DNA from: Motiliproteus sp036960405 | Lineage (GTDB): Bacteria; Pseudomonadota; Gammaproteobacteria; Pseudomonadales; Balneatricaceae | NCBI GenBank assembly: GCA_036960405.1 | Contig: JBALWS010000005.1 | Span: 1 to 64,000, forward strand | Direction: 5' to 3' | Length of the DNA: 64,000 nt | Shown here: piece by piece, positions 26,571 to 34,546 of the stretch | Layout: each line of letters opens with the position of its first letter | Numbering within the stretch: the first letter of the stretch is position 1 | Notes under the pieces: generated by a model | Databases searched by the model: none | What the model saw: the letters and a program-made list of their open reading frames with translations, nothing else | What the model was told of the DNA's origin: nothing | Program-made: the position numbers and the translations under genes

Positions 26571-27629
26571 CTAGTAGTGCTGGCGACACTCCTCTTCAAG
26601 AAAGTACAGATTCATCGTTCCAAATCCTTTTACTTCGGTCTCGCCTCTTTCACTGCAGACAAAACCATCTTTGATCAGCTCGAAGGTTGCCTCATTAAGA
26701 GTGATCCGCATCGGTTCCGACAGACTTTCCATCCTGGCCGCCAGGTTAACCCCCGGACCGAATAGATCGTAGACGTACTTTTGAATACCTACCAGCGAGC
26801 CGATCACGGTACCGGTATTCATCCCGATACGGCAGCGCCACTGGGTCGGGTGGGCGGCGTTGCGCTTCTCAAGATAGCGCCGCATCCTTAACGCCACCTT
26901 GGCGATATTAGCGGTGTGCTCGGTGCTTTCCTGCGGCACCCCTGAAACCGCCATATAGGCATCACCGATGGTGCGTATCCGCTCGCAACCAAACATCTCG
27001 ACGATACGGTCGAAGGCAGAAAAGATATCATTGAGCTCAGACACCAGCGCGCTGGCATCCTGCGAGATCGTCATCTCGGTAAAACGGACAAAATCGAGCA
27101 TCAGTATCGATGCATTTTCAAACTTCTGCGGGGTCGTGGTGCCGAAGTCTTTAAGTTCTTCGTAGACCTGCTTGGGCATTACGTTTAGCAACAATCGCTC
27201 GACCCGGTCCTTCTCTTTCTCCAACTCCTTGGCATTTTTCTCCGCCATCCTCGAATAGGAGTCCAGCATGTACTGGCCCTCCTTTTCTTTGGAGATATCC
27301 CGGCCCTCTACCAAGATTCGGCTAGCCCCATCGATCTCCACCGTACGTAACTCGATCCGTACCGGAATCGTCCGCCCTTTAACTGCAGTTTCCGATTCAA
27401 AGCTATACCGTCCACGATCGCGAATACGTTGAGTAGCTTTCTCAGCATCCAAGGATATCAATCGCTGCGGCAACCGCTCCTGTCCTTCATCGAGCAGCGG
27501 AAACCAGTCGAAGAAACAGGCGTTCTCAAACAGTAACGCCCAGCTATCGAGTTCCACCAGCGCTACCGCGTGACCGATATGCTGCAGCAGTTGTTTGGTA
27601 TCGATCGATTCATCCATAGTCGTCGCCAT
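26571..27629 (-). CDS. PAS / class III nucleotide cyclase
   Basis: 352 residues. Residues about 10-110 form a PAS-like sensor, 115-150 a signalling coiled coil, and 170-345 a class III cyclase catalytic domain. Metal Asp are D179 (LMLDFVRFT) and D223 (TIGDAYM). The specificity pair is R219 where adenylate cyclases usually have Lys, and D288 (YDLFG), the adenylate-type Asp. Transition-state N295 and R299 are present. This suggests adenylate cyclase activity, with R219 a caveat. The start ATG overlaps the stop of the upstream truncated haemoglobin gene (TGATG), so the two are coupled. Confidence 0.88.
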   Translation of the reverse strand: MATTMDESIDTKQLLQHIGHAVALVELDSWALLFENACFFDWFPLLDEGQERLPQRLISLDAEKATQRIRDRGRYSFESETAVKGRTIPVRIELRTVEIDGASRILVEGRDISKEKEGQYMLDSYSRMAEKNAKELEKEKDRVERLLLNVMPKQVYEELKDFGTTTPQKFENASILMLDFVRFTEMTISQDASALVSELNDIFSAFDRIVEMFGCERIRTIGDAYMAVSGVPQESTEHTANIAKVALRMRRYLEKRNAAHPTQWRCRIGMNTGTVIGSLVGIQKYVYDLFGPGVNLAARMESLSEPMRITLNEATFELIKDGFVCSERGETEVKGFGTMNLYFLEEECRQHY

Positions 27630-27991
27630 CAAGGCTTGGTTACGATAAAACGCTTGCGGCCAGCCACCTCGCGGATGATCAAAGAGATGTCGCCCTCCTC
27701 AAGCTCAAAGTCTTCTAGGGTGAATCTCAACAACTTCACCACCTCTTCAAAAGAAGCCTCGTCGATATCAAGGCGTGCGTGCACCCGCTCAAGCGCCTCA
27801 TTGGAGAAACTGGCCGGCCCTCCCATGATCGAAGCAATAAACTTAGTCTGGTGATCGATCTGGCGGCGCATATCCACCCCTTCAAAATAGGGATTGAGGC
27901 GCTCTGACTCGAGCACTTCGCCGTAAAAAGCCGACACAATGCGGCTGACGGTTGCGAACCCACCGTATTTATCGAATAAGGCTTTATGCAT
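27629..27991 (-). CDS. group I truncated haemoglobin
   Basis: 120 residues with the trHb fold: LFDKYGGFATVSRIV, RLNPYFEGVD, HQTKFIASIMGGP. The likely proximal haem ligand is H71 in RVHARL. Start at 27991 is fixed by GGAGG upstream and similarity; the open frame extends to 28078 but that stretch lacks globin similarity. Group I trHbs bind O2, NO or CO. It is coupled to the cyclase gene, so a haem sensor or scavenger working with the cyclase is plausible, but the two chains being physical partners is inference. Confidence 0.88.
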   Translation of the reverse strand: MHKALFDKYGGFATVSRIVSAFYGEVLESERLNPYFEGVDMRRQIDHQTKFIASIMGGPASFSNEALERVHARLDIDEASFEEVVKLLRFTLEDFELEEGDISLIIREVAGRKRFIVTKP

Positions 27992-28127
27992 GCCCCCTCC
28001 GGGCCATCGGCTAAACAAACAGATAAGAAACTCAGGCGACAAACGCGCAGCTTGGAGGCTGTATTTAAATCGAACCAAGCCTGAAACCGTTCACTAGCAG
28101 ATAGCAGTTACGCGGATATAAAGCCAT

Positions 28128-28169
28128 CGCCAACCGCCAACCGCCAACCGCCAACCGCCAACCGCCAAC
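28128..28169. repeat. six perfect copies of a heptanucleotide tandem repeat
   Basis: CGCCAAC repeated six times without mismatch, ending in CGG. It lies 137-178 bases upstream of the truncated-haemoglobin start, on the side where that operon's promoter should be. In the rest of the 27992-28287 gap I see no other clear feature. Confidence 0.95.
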
Positions 28170-28287
28170 CGGTCATCATTAAATACCAACGAAATCAGTC
28201 TGGATAATTACAGTCGCTACTTCAGATTAGCTCAAATATGGCGCATCGTCCGCCACAAAGAAGGGTTGATTGGTCAGACGGCTATGG

Positions 28288-28389
28288 CTAAATCAGCCAT
28301 TGGAAGAGTTTAACGCCAGCGACAATCAACCCAAGACAGAGGCCGCAAGCCAACAACAGCTTGAATATCAGGATACGTTTTGAGTTCAT
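28288..28389 (-). CDS. possible 33-residue membrane peptide
   Basis: ATG at 28389 starts 8 bases after the tetR stop and runs 33 codons. The peptide begins MNSKRILIFK and then has a single hydrophobic span of about 20 residues with two cysteines, fitting a positive-inside membrane microprotein. There is no clear ribosome site; coupling to the tetR stop is possible. Not recognised. It could be chance. Confidence 0.35.
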   Translation of the reverse strand: MNSKRILIFKLLLACGLCLGLIVAGVKLFQWLI

Positions 28390-28397
28390 TGATAGGC

Positions 28398-28949
28398 TCA
28401 GCGAATCAACAGAGCAGCACAGAGCTGGCGCAGCTGGGCTTCGTCGGCAAGCTCCGCCGAAGAGGTGTTAAGTAGGCTACTACCGAAAATATAGCTATAG
28501 AACAGATAGGCACGGGCGTAGGCATCTTCTTCGGAATCTGACAGCGGGCGATAGAGACTGGCTACCGAGATTAAACGCTGCTCATCAACCTGCGACACTA
28601 CAGCAGCGGCCGCCGGATCACTACGCGCCCAATCCCGCACCGCTAACTCGATCGCATTACCTCGAGGGTTGGAGCGGTCCATATACAAGCGCAGCAACTC
28701 TTTGAGAATTTCATGCGCCGACTCATCACCGGCAACCTGGCGCTGAATGGTCTGAATCCGCCCTTCTCGCCAAGACTCTAACAGCTGTTCCAACAACGCT
28801 GGCCGATTTTTAAAATGCCAATAGAAACTGCCTTTGGTGACCTTGAGTCGCTTGGCCAGCACCTCGACTTTAACACTGGCAACGCCCCCCTCTGCCAATG
28901 CAGACATCGCTTCGTGAACCCAGGCTTCGCGCTTGAGTTTTGAATTCAT
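28398..28949 (-). CDS. TetR-family transcriptional regulator
   Basis: 183 residues. The N-terminal helix-turn-helix is classic: VEVLAKRLKVTKGSFYWHFKNRPALLEQLL (about 27-56 from the chosen start). The C-terminal ligand domain is unassigned. ATG at 28949 is chosen because AGGGAT is 4 bases upstream; a TTG at 28964 is the alternative. The thioesterase gene begins upstream on the same strand and could be a target. Confidence 0.9.
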   Translation of the reverse strand: MNSKLKREAWVHEAMSALAEGGVASVKVEVLAKRLKVTKGSFYWHFKNRPALLEQLLESWREGRIQTIQRQVAGDESAHEILKELLRLYMDRSNPRGNAIELAVRDWARSDPAAAAVVSQVDEQRLISVASLYRPLSDSEEDAYARAYLFYSYIFGSSLLNTSSAELADEAQLRQLCAALLIR

Positions 28950-29112
28950 CTTGATCCCTGCCAACTACAACGCTTCAACACCAATCAGCTTAGCGCCAAC
29001 CTTGAGCGCTAATCATACTGGCAGACCTCTCCCCTCGCCAGCCAAATAGCGGCCCAGCCACTCCTGTGGGTAGCGCTGAAAGTTATCAGGTAAGACGAAA
29101 GCACGGTGACTA

Positions 29113-29139
29113 GGCGGCAGAATGGTGCATTTTGCCGCC
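29113..29139 (-). other. long hairpin downstream of the thioesterase gene
   Basis: A 12-bp stem with one G-U and a 3-base loop (arms 29113-29124 and 29128-29139), 18 bases after the thioesterase stop on the minus strand. No T run follows, so it is probably a 3' stabilising hairpin. Confidence 0.5.
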
Positions 29140-29157
29140 CAGGCCGAGAAACAGGTT

Positions 29158-29643
29158 TCAGCCCTTGGCAGACAACGACAGCGAACGCCCTACCCCCTCT
29201 GGAATAGACAAGCTTTGATGCTGACGGGCCATTGTTTGCAATCGCCTTAAGGCATTGTCGGGAAACGGACAGCTATGACCTGTCTGCAGATCGACATGGA
29301 CCATGATGATCTCATTGGTAGCGGCCAAAAAGCCTTCGTCGGTATTGAACATCTGATGAAAGATGCGCACTTTCTTGGCATCAAACTCAAGCAATTGAGT
29401 GGTGCAGTTGATCCGCGCGCCTTCCTTCAATTCGCGTTTGTAGGTGACATTCATATCCACCACAAACATCGACTGTTGGGAGTCGCGGGTATATTCAGGG
29501 CCAAGCCCCAGGTTGGAATTAAACACATCGGTGGCCTGATCAAAGGCCAGCACATAGTAAGCGACATTCATATGGCCGTTAAAATCGATCCAGTCCGGTT
29601 GCACACAGGACTGGTAGCCACAAAAAGGGACACGAGCATCCAT
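29158..29643 (-). CDS. acyl-CoA thioesterase, 4HBT_2 hotdog family
   Basis: 161 residues with the hotdog signature VQPDWIDFNGHMNVAYYVLAFD (about 14-35), Asp near the active site. FHQMFNTDEGFLAATNEIIMVHVD and GHSCPFPD resemble the thioesterase linked to carnitine degradation (betainyl-CoA thioesterase), but no carnitine genes are present. Likely hydrolyses short or betaine-type acyl-CoAs; substrate inferred only from similarity. Confidence 0.82.
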   Translation of the reverse strand: MDARVPFCGYQSCVQPDWIDFNGHMNVAYYVLAFDQATDVFNSNLGLGPEYTRDSQQSMFVVDMNVTYKRELKEGARINCTTQLLEFDAKKVRIFHQMFNTDEGFLAATNEIIMVHVDLQTGHSCPFPDNALRRLQTMARQHQSLSIPEGVGRSLSLSAKG

Positions 29644-29816
29644 CTCAGTTCTCCATTTTTATTTTTATTGGAGTAGATTGAGAACCCACAAATAGGCCCT
29701 GATGCACCGAAAGGCAAGTTCAGGCACTTATTCAGTGATTCTCTTTTGGCCACTAAGAATACGAATTAATCTGCCCAGGGGCTAATGAATAATATTGAAG
29801 AAAACCACGATAAACA

Positions 29817-30737
29817 TTATTTATGCTGCAACTGCACAAGCTCTGCACGCAGCACGGTCATTGCATCTAACACCCGACGGGCGTTGACAGGGCCCAAGCG
29901 CAGCATTTGTTTATGCACGGCGGATAACTGCTCCAGTTCAGGGTCAGCAAAGGTATACATCACCGAGGGTTGGGCCAGAGCCAACGCTCGAGAAGACACC
30001 GGGCTTTGCAACAGATGGTCGAGTGCCAGTAACACTCGGTCATGAAACGCCTTGCGAGGATAGCCGAGCTCGGCATACGCCTGCTGCATCTGCGGATAGT
30101 AATGCCGGTACAACTCTATCCATTGGCGGCTGTCGATCGCGCTAAGCAGCTCGACATAGGTGTTATAACGACTGTAGTTGTAACCATCCAGCCAGGTCTG
30201 CGGGCCCTTTTCAGAGGCTCGAAACCGATCGTTCATCGGCAACAACAGACTATGTTTACGCGGGATACTGCCGCTGGCCATATTGTCGATGGTCACGACC
30301 AACTTACGAATCAGCTCTTCATCGACTAGCCAATTAAGCAGCTGCTGGGTTGGGTCAAGCTGCGCCAACGCGCTACGAAACGGGCTATCACTGCTATTTA
30401 AATTGGCCTCGGGCTCCGTGGCTGTAGCCGACAGCGTAGCGGGTTCTCGGTTTAGCACCTGTTCGGGACGCAGTGATTCTGTCGTGGGTGCTATCGGCTC
30501 AACCGCCGCAGGACTCGCCACCGCCGACGACGACAGTGCTGGCGCTATCGATTCGGTAATGACCGGCGTTCGCTGTAGTGGAGAGGAAGAAGGTGGTAGT
30601 GGCGGTGATGAAAATTCAAAAGGTTGATCGTTAAGCAGCAGGTAACCCACACCGGCCAGTAACAACAATGCCACGACAACCAGCAATAGCTGCACCAAAG
30701 CAATACCGCGAACCGCCAGTTTCGAACACTGTGGCAT
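29817..30737 (-). CDS. DUF3014 membrane-anchored protein
   Basis: 306 residues. A membrane anchor (about 12-32, IALVQLLLVVVALLLLAGVGYLL) is followed by a Pro/Ser-rich linker (40-115) and a DUF3014 domain with LLNWLVDEELIRKLVVTIDN, IPRKHSLLLP and FHDRVLLALDHLL. Mostly periplasmic. Function is unknown. It has its own unit between the thioesterase and scoB. Confidence 0.8.
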   Translation of the reverse strand: MPQCSKLAVRGIALVQLLLVVVALLLLAGVGYLLLNDQPFEFSSPPLPPSSSPLQRTPVITESIAPALSSSAVASPAAVEPIAPTTESLRPEQVLNREPATLSATATEPEANLNSSDSPFRSALAQLDPTQQLLNWLVDEELIRKLVVTIDNMASGSIPRKHSLLLPMNDRFRASEKGPQTWLDGYNYSRYNTYVELLSAIDSRQWIELYRHYYPQMQQAYAELGYPRKAFHDRVLLALDHLLQSPVSSRALALAQPSVMYTFADPELEQLSAVHKQMLRLGPVNARRVLDAMTVLRAELVQLQHK

Positions 30738-30906
30738 AGTGAAATCCCCTTCTTATTATCTGCACAGCATAGCCGAGCCTTGTTACTGCGACCACAAAAG
30801 CGAGTATCGGTTCAGGGTCTATTTTGAAAAAGAAGAGTAGGAAAAGGTAATCTTTTTATAAAGATAAGTAACATTGAGCGAGAGAATTGCACAACAGGCT
30901 GTGCAA

Positions 30907-30936
30907 GCAAGGGGGCTTATTCGCAAGCCCCCTTGC
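30907..30936 (-). terminator. strong hairpin downstream of scoB
   Basis: A perfect 12-bp stem (GCAAGGGGGCTT / AAGCCCCCTTGC) with a 6-base loop, 24 bases after the scoB stop. It lacks a T run on either side, so it may act with Rho or as an mRNA end-stabiliser. Confidence 0.55.
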
Positions 30937-30960
30937 ATACCCGCAACGGTTTAGATCGGC

Positions 30961-31617
30961 TTAAAATTCCATCTCAGGAACGTGATCTGGCACCACCAGC
31001 TCACCGGCCGTCTTAGCGATAATCTCTTCGACAGAGACCCCCGGAGCGCGCTCCAGCAGGTGGAACTTACCCTCTTTAATCTCGATAAAGGCTAGATCGG
31101 TGAGCACCTTCTTGATACAAGCAGCGCCGGTCAACGGTAGGCTGCACTTCGACAGCAGTTTGGACTCTCCGTGCTTGCTGGCGTGGGTCATGGTAACGAT
31201 GATGTTATCCGCACCGGCAACCAGGTCCATCGCGCCGCCCATGCCTTTGATTAGCTTTCCGGGGATCAGATAAGAAGCGATATTTCCTTCGACATCGACC
31301 TCAAATGCACCCAGTACAGTCAGGTCGACATGGCCGCCACGGATCATGGCGAATGACTCGGCCGAGGAGAAGATCGAGGCACCGGTAGCGGCCGTAACCG
31401 TTTGCTTGCCGGCATTGATCATATCGGCATCGATGGTTTCTTCGGTAGGAAAAGGCCCCATCCCCAGCAAACCATTCTCGGATTGCAGCATCACTTCGAT
31501 CCCCTCGGGGATGTAGTTGGCCACCAATGTTGGGATACCGATACCCAGGTTTACGTAGAAACCATCTTGCAGTTCACGCGCCACACGCTGGGCCAGTTGT
31601 TCACGATTTAAAGCCAT
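30961..31617 (-). CDS. scoB: 3-oxoacid CoA-transferase subunit B
   Basis: 218 residues. With ScoA it moves CoA between succinyl-CoA and acetoacetate, feeding ketone bodies into acetyl-CoA metabolism. The catalytic Glu lies in LQSENGLLGMGP (about residue 45). NLGIGIPTLVANY and GAMDLVAGADNIIV are typical. It starts 3 bases after scoA, so the subunits are made together. It can use acetoacetate from leucine breakdown. Confidence 0.95.
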   Translation of the reverse strand: MALNREQLAQRVARELQDGFYVNLGIGIPTLVANYIPEGIEVMLQSENGLLGMGPFPTEETIDADMINAGKQTVTAATGASIFSSAESFAMIRGGHVDLTVLGAFEVDVEGNIASYLIPGKLIKGMGGAMDLVAGADNIIVTMTHASKHGESKLLSKCSLPLTGAACIKKVLTDLAFIEIKEGKFHLLERAPGVSVEEIIAKTAGELVVPDHVPEMEF

Positions 31618-31620
31618 GTT

Positions 31621-32331
31621 TTAACCCTCCCCTTCGCTGCGCACGGTGCGCTGTTCGATACGTTTTTCAAACGTACCCTGGATCAATCGATCAACGTAGA
31701 TCCCCGGCGTGTGAACATGAGCCGGATCCAGTTCGCCCGGTTCAACGATCTCTTCGACCTCCATCACCGTGATTTTGCCCGCGGTGGCGGCCATCGGGTT
31801 AAAGTTCATCGCGGTGTGGCGATAGATAGCGTTGCCATAGCGATCGGCTTTCCAAGCTTTAACGATGGCGAAGTCGCCCTTGATCGACTCTTCCAAAATA
31901 TACTGGCGACCGCCAAACTCCTTCACCTCTTTACCTTCACCCACTTCGGTACCGTATCCGGTCGCGGTGTAGAACGCGGGAATACCAGCACCTGCGGCGC
32001 GCATCTTCTCAGCCAGGGTCCCCTGAGGCGTCAGTTCCACCTCCAATCGGCCATCGAGCAACTGCTCCATGAAGAGTTGGTTTTCACCGACGTAGGAAGA
32101 GACCATCTTTTTGATCTGCTGGTCTTCGAGCAAAATCCCCAAACCAAAACCGTCAACACCGGCGTTATTGGAGACGACTGTCAGATCTTTGGTGCCTTTA
32201 CGTTTGATCTCGCCGATCAAGTTCTCAGGGATACCGCAAAGGCCAAAGCCACCGGCAATAATGGTCATGCCATCTTCGAGGCCGGCCATCGCCTCTTCGT
32301 AACTGTTTACCACCTTGTCAAAACCGGACAT
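31621..32331 (-). CDS. scoA: 3-oxoacid CoA-transferase subunit A
   Basis: 236 residues; VVNSYEEAMAGLEDGMTIIAGGFGLCGIPENL-type N-terminus (about 6-37) and VVSNNAGVDGFGLG are standard for the SCOT alpha subunit. GIPAFYTATGYGTEVGEGKE and YRHTAMNFNPMAATAG follow. The 200-base region upstream is AT-rich around 32465-32505 and should hold the promoter, which I could not place. Confidence 0.95.
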   Translation of the reverse strand: MSGFDKVVNSYEEAMAGLEDGMTIIAGGFGLCGIPENLIGEIKRKGTKDLTVVSNNAGVDGFGLGILLEDQQIKKMVSSYVGENQLFMEQLLDGRLEVELTPQGTLAEKMRAAGAGIPAFYTATGYGTEVGEGKEVKEFGGRQYILEESIKGDFAIVKAWKADRYGNAIYRHTAMNFNPMAATAGKITVMEVEEIVEPGELDPAHVHTPGIYVDRLIQGTFEKRIEQRTVRSEGEG

Positions 32332-32531
32332 CGGGGTGCTCCTTTTGTTTTTGTACTGAAACGATCGAATTCGGCTAGCAGAGTTGTTAAAAGCGTCAGC
32401 GCTTGGCTGAACTCAGCGCGGCTTAGCCTTAGTCAGGGATCCAGCATCGATCAATTACCATCATTTAACAAATTTAAATAAACAAACAATTGATTTAATA
32501 AATTTATGGAAGAGCGCAACTCACCAGCCCG

Positions 32532-34370
32532 TTAGCTGTCGACGGTCGCTTCGGCCAACGCCTGCTTCGGATTTTTGGGATAGTAACGCTCGGGTAAACG
32601 GTCGATATGACTAAAGAAGCGCGTGTCCTTGTACGGCATCTTCATAAAACCCGCGACCCCCAGTCCCTTAATCTGCGGTACCGCATCCAGAATCTGTTGC
32701 AAACAGCTAACGAATTCGGACTCCTGAGCAGGGTTCAGCAGCTTGAAGTGACTATGAATCTTGAGGTGGCGTTCGAGACTCTCGAAAATGATCAAACCGG
32801 TATGGTGCAACTGATTAAGCTGTTTGATGGTAGCGATAATCGCTTCCGGTAGTTCCAGGTTCTCCTCGGGGTCACGACCGTCTTCAAAGTAAGAGTGCAG
32901 CCGACTCTGGTCTTCCAGGTCCGGCACCGCCGCCACCTCGTAGGGAATATGCTGCTTGGAGTCAGCAACAAACGGCAGTACAGCGCTAGTTCGTTCGATA
33001 TGCAGCGTGCAGCGCGCGTCGAACAGGCAGCTTTTGAAGATACCTTGCCGATACACCGAGCGCGCCAGATTGACCAGATTGTTGACCGTCGCGACAAAGG
33101 CTTCACGCTGATCGGGGTTGTACAGGTTAAGGCTCGAGTCTATATAGACCCCGTCTGTTTCCCAACGTACCGCCAGCCCGCCCACCACCGGAAACTTAGC
33201 CAGACGGCTGACGGCGGCCAGAAAAGCTTTTTCGGTCTCCCCCATACCTTGAAGGAAGTTTTTGTAATAACGATCAAACTGGACATCATCAATATCCAGA
33301 TCAGGGCTCTCGACCCCCTCCTCTTTCAGGAACGCTTTACGCGAACTGTACACCACCGAATCCATGGTCCGTGCAGGCAGCACCCATACCGGAACCAGCT
33401 GCACCAGTGGAGGCTGCGGCAGGTCGATCAGCATCAGTCGATTGATACCGGCCATGTTGCGTAACCAGTAATCCCCCGCCTGCTGGCGCACCACAGGGTC
33501 GGCATCGAGCAACCGTTCCAATACCCGCGCCAGTTCCTGCGGCAGCCCCAGCGAGGTGGGAGGAATCGCATGATGACCGAAGCGGCTCGATTGACCCGAG
33601 GCCAAGGCATAAAGGGTTCCGGCTGCGCCCTGCTCGTCAAAGCGCGGCGTCGAGAGTCCTCCGTTGAGCTGTTCATCGCCAATAAAATACACATCGCCTA
33701 ATCGGGCGTTGCTGTGCTGCAAATCATCCGACATCAACTCCATCACATTGGCGCTCACGTGCTGTTGGTTTTGATCCAATTGAGCAAACACCGCCGAGCC
33801 CCAGTCGATCAGGCCAATCTTTTCAGTTGTCGGATCAAAGACAATATTGGAGGGTTTGATATCGCCGTGAACCAGCGGCCGCTGTGACTGCACCGAAGCA
33901 CCACGCAACGCGACCAGAATATCGGCTAGCTGGGCGGCGATATGCACCACTAATCGCGGCGACAACGGCCCACACTGTAACGCTAGCTGCTCCAGATCCA
34001 GCCCCGGCACCCGCTCCATCACCATAATGGCTTGGCGACGAATCCGCTGGAACTCGATCAATTTGGGTACCAGCGGGTGATCGACCTGAGACAGCAAAAA
34101 AGCCTCTTCCTCAAGCCGGTCCTGAACATGCTGCGGTAACGTAATACGGGAAAACTTAAACACCAATTGGCGTCCCTGACGGTCAACCCCGCCAAAGACA
34201 AAACCAAATGCCCCCTTGCCGATCATCTCAATATCTCGATAACCCAGCTGTTCGAGCTGCTCCTGACACAGGCTGAACCAGTTCTTGAGCTTGCGCGCAT
34301 CATCCTGGCTGAGCAGGTAGATAGACTGCTCTTCGGGAATATAGAACTGCTGTAGATCGGGTTTATCCAT
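32532..34370 (-). CDS. Hanks-type Ser/Thr protein kinase with unknown C-terminal domain
   Basis: 612 residues. Kinase domain about 45-320: glycine loop GKGAFGFVFG (51-60), ATP Lys K72 (VFKFS), catalytic loop HGDIKPSN (168-175) where HRD is HGD, and DWG (189-191) in place of DFG. All catalytic residues are kept, so activity is likely. The last 300 residues form a domain I do not recognise, with no membrane span. Start at 34370 is uncertain (34379 also possible). It follows the bkd operon on the same strand, after a terminator-like hairpin. Confidence 0.85.
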   Translation of the reverse strand: MDKPDLQQFYIPEEQSIYLLSQDDARKLKNWFSLCQEQLEQLGYRDIEMIGKGAFGFVFGGVDRQGRQLVFKFSRITLPQHVQDRLEEEAFLLSQVDHPLVPKLIEFQRIRRQAIMVMERVPGLDLEQLALQCGPLSPRLVVHIAAQLADILVALRGASVQSQRPLVHGDIKPSNIVFDPTTEKIGLIDWGSAVFAQLDQNQQHVSANVMELMSDDLQHSNARLGDVYFIGDEQLNGGLSTPRFDEQGAAGTLYALASGQSSRFGHHAIPPTSLGLPQELARVLERLLDADPVVRQQAGDYWLRNMAGINRLMLIDLPQPPLVQLVPVWVLPARTMDSVVYSSRKAFLKEEGVESPDLDIDDVQFDRYYKNFLQGMGETEKAFLAAVSRLAKFPVVGGLAVRWETDGVYIDSSLNLYNPDQREAFVATVNNLVNLARSVYRQGIFKSCLFDARCTLHIERTSAVLPFVADSKQHIPYEVAAVPDLEDQSRLHSYFEDGRDPEENLELPEAIIATIKQLNQLHHTGLIIFESLERHLKIHSHFKLLNPAQESEFVSCLQQILDAVPQIKGLGVAGFMKMPYKDTRFFSHIDRLPERYYPKNPKQALAEATVDS

Positions 34371-34389
34371 AGACACCATCAGAAACGAT

Positions 34390-34413
34390 AAATAAAAGGG
34401 GAGCAAGCTCCCC
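34390..34413 (-). terminator. intrinsic terminator between bkdB and the kinase gene
   Basis: Minus strand GGGGAGC-TT-GCTCCCC (34398-34413), then TTTTATTT (34390-34397). It ends about 20 bases before the kinase start, so it can stop bkd transcripts or act as an attenuator in the kinase leader. Confidence 0.75.
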
Positions 34414-34483
34414 CTCTGCTACATCCATCTCATAGCTGAAATAAGCGCGTCAGGGTTAGGCAAAAATGAACCAAAGAGCGGAG

Positions 34484-34498
34484 TTTACATATTGTAAA
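34484..34498. promoter_or_regulatory. TTTACA-N3-TGTAAA palindrome upstream of the kinase gene
   Basis: Perfect 6-base arms with spacer TAT. The same motif occurs upstream of bkdA1 (38451-38473). Likely a shared operator; the binding protein is unknown. Confidence 0.55.
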
Positions 34499-34546
34499 TG
34501 AGCATCTTGAGTTCGTTTTTAACGACGCCGTGACGTGCTTAGGCAG

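Noticed and set aside
28128..28169. CRISPR-like repeat
   Set aside because: Contiguous 7-base units without spacers; a simple tandem repeat.
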